The notes under the pieces: model-generated | Database searches by the model: none | Seen by the model: only the letters and a program-made list of their open reading frames with translations | Told to the model about the DNA's origin: nothing | Part shown: piece by piece, positions 62,499 through 64,000 of the stretch | Numbering within the stretch: the first letter of the stretch is position 1 | How the letters are laid out: every line of letters starts with the position of its first letter | Origin: SAR116 cluster bacterium AG-335-B03 | Lineage (GTDB): Bacteria; Pseudomonadota; Alphaproteobacteria; Puniceispirillales; Marisalimonadaceae | DNA: 64,000 nt | Reading direction: 5' to 3' | Assembly: GCA_003282435.1 (NCBI GenBank) | Contig: QBZG01000003.1 | Span: forward strand, 31,592-95,591 | Position numbers and translations under genes: made by a program

Positions 62499-63596
62499 AT
62501 GGATGTTGGATTTTTTACTATGCCTATACACCCGATCGATAAAGATTACAAAAAATCTTTATTAGAGGACAGGCATGCTTTTTTATTAGCAGATAGGTTA
62601 GGTTTTTCAGAAGCATATTGTGGTGAACACGTTACAGATGCTGCAGAAAATATAACTTCAAGTGCACTATTCATAGCTTCGATTGCGTCATGTACAAAGA
62701 ACATAAGGCTTGGAACAGGAACTGTAAATATGCCTAACTCTCATCCTGCAGCTATTGCGGGACAAATTGCAATGTTAGACCATATGCTAGATGGTCGTTT
62801 AAATTTTGGTATTAGTCCTGGAGGCCTTGCTTCAGACGCGGAAGTCTTTGGAAATCTTGATAAAAATAGAAATGAAATGTTTGTTGAATGTATTGATATG
62901 GTTTTAGAAATCTGGAAAAGAGATGCACCATATAATATCAAGGGAAAATACTGGAATGTTTCAACCGAAAGAACACAAATGACTGAAATTGGTCAGGGAA
63001 TAATGCAAAAGCCTCTACAAAAGCCCTACCCTCCAATTATTTGTACTGTTGTTGCACCCTTTTCAAAAGGCCTTGTGGCGGCTGCTGCACGCGGCTGGCA
63101 ACCTATATCTGCTAACTTTTTATTACCAAAGTGGGCAAAAACTCATTGGCCTAGCTATGTTCAAGGCTGTGAAGAGAGTGGATTAGAAGTAGATTCAAAA
63201 AATTGGAGAGTTGCTAAATCTATATTTGTTTGTGAAGATAGAAACAAAGCAAAGGAATATGCTTTAGGAAATGGTAGCCCCTATGTTTTTTATTATAAAC
63301 AACTGCTTACAAAAATGTTGAAGCATGGCAGAGCTAATTTATTTAAAGAAGATCAAAACATGGCAGATAGTGATTTAAAATTGGAAGATATCTGTAATAA
63401 ATTAATTTTATATGGATCTGCTGACGAAGTTGCTGACAAAATACTAGAATTTAGAGAAGAAGTTGGTGATTTTGGAACCTTATTATACGCAGGTCACGAT
63501 TGGGCAGATGTTGATTTAGCAAAAAAATCTATGGAGTTAATGGCAGAAAAAGTAATGCCTAAAATAAATGATAATATTAAGATTGCTGCTGAGTAG
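62499..63596 (+). CDS. LLM-class flavin-dependent monooxygenase
   Basis: A 365-residue luciferase-like monooxygenase. FSEAYCGEHVTDAAEN, IRLGTGTVNMPNSHPAAIAGQIAMLDHMLDGR and KPYPPIICTVVAPFSKGLVAAAARGWQPIS match the longer alkane/limonene-type LLM enzymes. GGAGG lies before the ATG. It is followed nine bases later by a PcaD-like hydrolase, so the pair may oxidise a ring or ketone and hydrolyse the resulting lactone. The reductase may be the one encoded at 51,520. Confidence 0.9.
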   Translation: MDVGFFTMPIHPIDKDYKKSLLEDRHAFLLADRLGFSEAYCGEHVTDAAENITSSALFIASIASCTKNIRLGTGTVNMPNSHPAAIAGQIAMLDHMLDGRLNFGISPGGLASDAEVFGNLDKNRNEMFVECIDMVLEIWKRDAPYNIKGKYWNVSTERTQMTEIGQGIMQKPLQKPYPPIICTVVAPFSKGLVAAAARGWQPISANFLLPKWAKTHWPSYVQGCEESGLEVDSKNWRVAKSIFVCEDRNKAKEYALGNGSPYVFYYKQLLTKMLKHGRANLFKEDQNMADSDLKLEDICNKLILYGSADEVADKILEFREEVGDFGTLLYAGHDWADVDLAKKSMELMAEKVMPKINDNIKIAAE

Positions 63597-63604
63597 GATA
63601 TATT

Positions 63605-64000
63605 ATGCAAAAAGTTTCAATAGAAAATGGTAATTTTTTAAATGTTAAAATAGATGGCGATAAAAATTTACCAAAAGTAATTCTATCGAATTCTTTAGGA
63701 GCTGATACACGCATGTGGGATCTTCAGGTTGAGGCATTAAAGAATAAATTTTGTGTAATACGTTATGATAAAAGAGGTCATGGTAAAAGTAGCCCAGTTG
63801 AAGGACCATATTCTTTTGAAATGCTTGAAGGTGATGTAATTACAATTTTAGATGAACTTGAAATTGAGAAAGCTCATTTTGTAGGACTTTCAATTGGTGG
63901 AATGACATCGTTAGGCTTAGCTTTAAAACAACAAAATAGATTTAATAAAATTATTTGCTGTGCGGCAAGAGCTGACATGCCACCCCCAATGACAGAAACT
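63605..64000 (+). CDS. Alpha/beta hydrolase, 3-oxoadipate enol-lactonase-like, 3'-truncated
   Basis: The frame from ATG 63,605 (AGGA six bases upstream) is open for 132 codons to the window end. VILSNSLGADTRMWDLQVEAL, RYDKRGHGKSSPVEGPYS and the nucleophile elbow GLSIGGMTSLGLAL are the PcaD pattern (usual length about 260), so about half is present, lacking the acid and histidine. PcaD hydrolyses 3-oxoadipate enol-lactone in aromatic ring cleavage; with a preceding LLM monooxygenase, another lactone is just as likely. Confidence 0.85.
   Translation, partial: MQKVSIENGNFLNVKIDGDKNLPKVILSNSLGADTRMWDLQVEALKNKFCVIRYDKRGHGKSSPVEGPYSFEMLEGDVITILDELEIEKAHFVGLSIGGMTSLGLALKQQNRFNKIICCAARADMPPPMTET

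Noticed and set aside
1..64000. CRISPR arrays, prophage or insertion sequences
   Set aside because: No repeat-spacer pattern, phage structural gene, transposase or integrase seen anywhere in the window.

Overview
The window is about 30% GC over most of its length. Its first third carries the familiar alphaproteobacterial order lytic transglycosylase, rlpA, D,D-carboxypeptidase, tmk, holB, metG, tatD and a PhnP-like beta-lactamase-fold hydrolase. Low GC, short spacers, overlapping genes, many TRAP/ABC binding-protein transporters and frequent TTG starts with good Shine-Dalgarno sequences suggest a free-living marine alphaproteobacterium of the AT-rich kind (SAR11/HIMB59/AEGEAN-169-like). The exact lineage cannot be fixed from the sequence alone.

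Layout. 1-4,980: 3' part of mfd, a small lipoprotein, glyoxalase I and a D-threonine-aldolase-like enzyme. 5,024-10,293: a visibly GC-richer block (about 42-45% in sampled lines) with an RND/MMPL transporter, a LolA-like periplasmic protein, an outer-membrane barrel and a small membrane protein. It ends at the 3' end of tRNA-Ser(UGA), and a 12-of-14 match to that tRNA end lies at its other side, so it looks like an islet acquired at a tRNA gene. 10,538-18,463: the conserved housekeeping run. 18,464-64,000: one long accessory catabolic region of many small operons.

Catabolic part. 18.8-24.9 kb: two paralogous metal-dependent amidohydrolases around a luciferase-like monooxygenase, a Gfo/Idh dehydrogenase, a cyclase-family hydrolase and a TRAP binding protein without signal peptide. 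24.9-30.7 kb (minus strand): lactonase-like amidohydrolase, SDR and IlvD/Edd sugar-acid dehydratase, matching a non-phosphorylative sugar oxidation route, followed by a tandem OsmC protein and an alpha/beta hydrolase. 30.9-41.8 kb (plus strand): TauE/SafE exporter, VOC protein, MenB-like crotonase, class III CoA-transferase, muconate-cycloisomerase/OSBS-like enolase-superfamily enzyme, a complete oligopeptide-type ABC importer and a beta-hydroxyacid dehydrogenase. 41.8-49.3 kb: hydroxyacid dehydrogenase, isochorismatase-type hydrolase, and a minus-strand operon with a two-subunit molybdenum hydroxylase. 49.4-59.6 kb: SDR, HpsN-like dehydrogenase, flavin reductase, LysR regulator, complete TRAP transporter, aldehyde dehydrogenase, TetR regulator and a second near-identical TRAP binding protein. 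59.8-64 kb: cyclase, YciI, cupin, hydroxyacid dehydrogenase, then a luciferase-like monooxygenase and a PcaD-like hydrolase cut by the window end.

The most informative non-coding signals are a shared palindrome (ATACnnnTTnGTAT type) at three promoters around the TetR gene, and a 36-nt-arm dyad followed by a T-run in front of the tauE operon.
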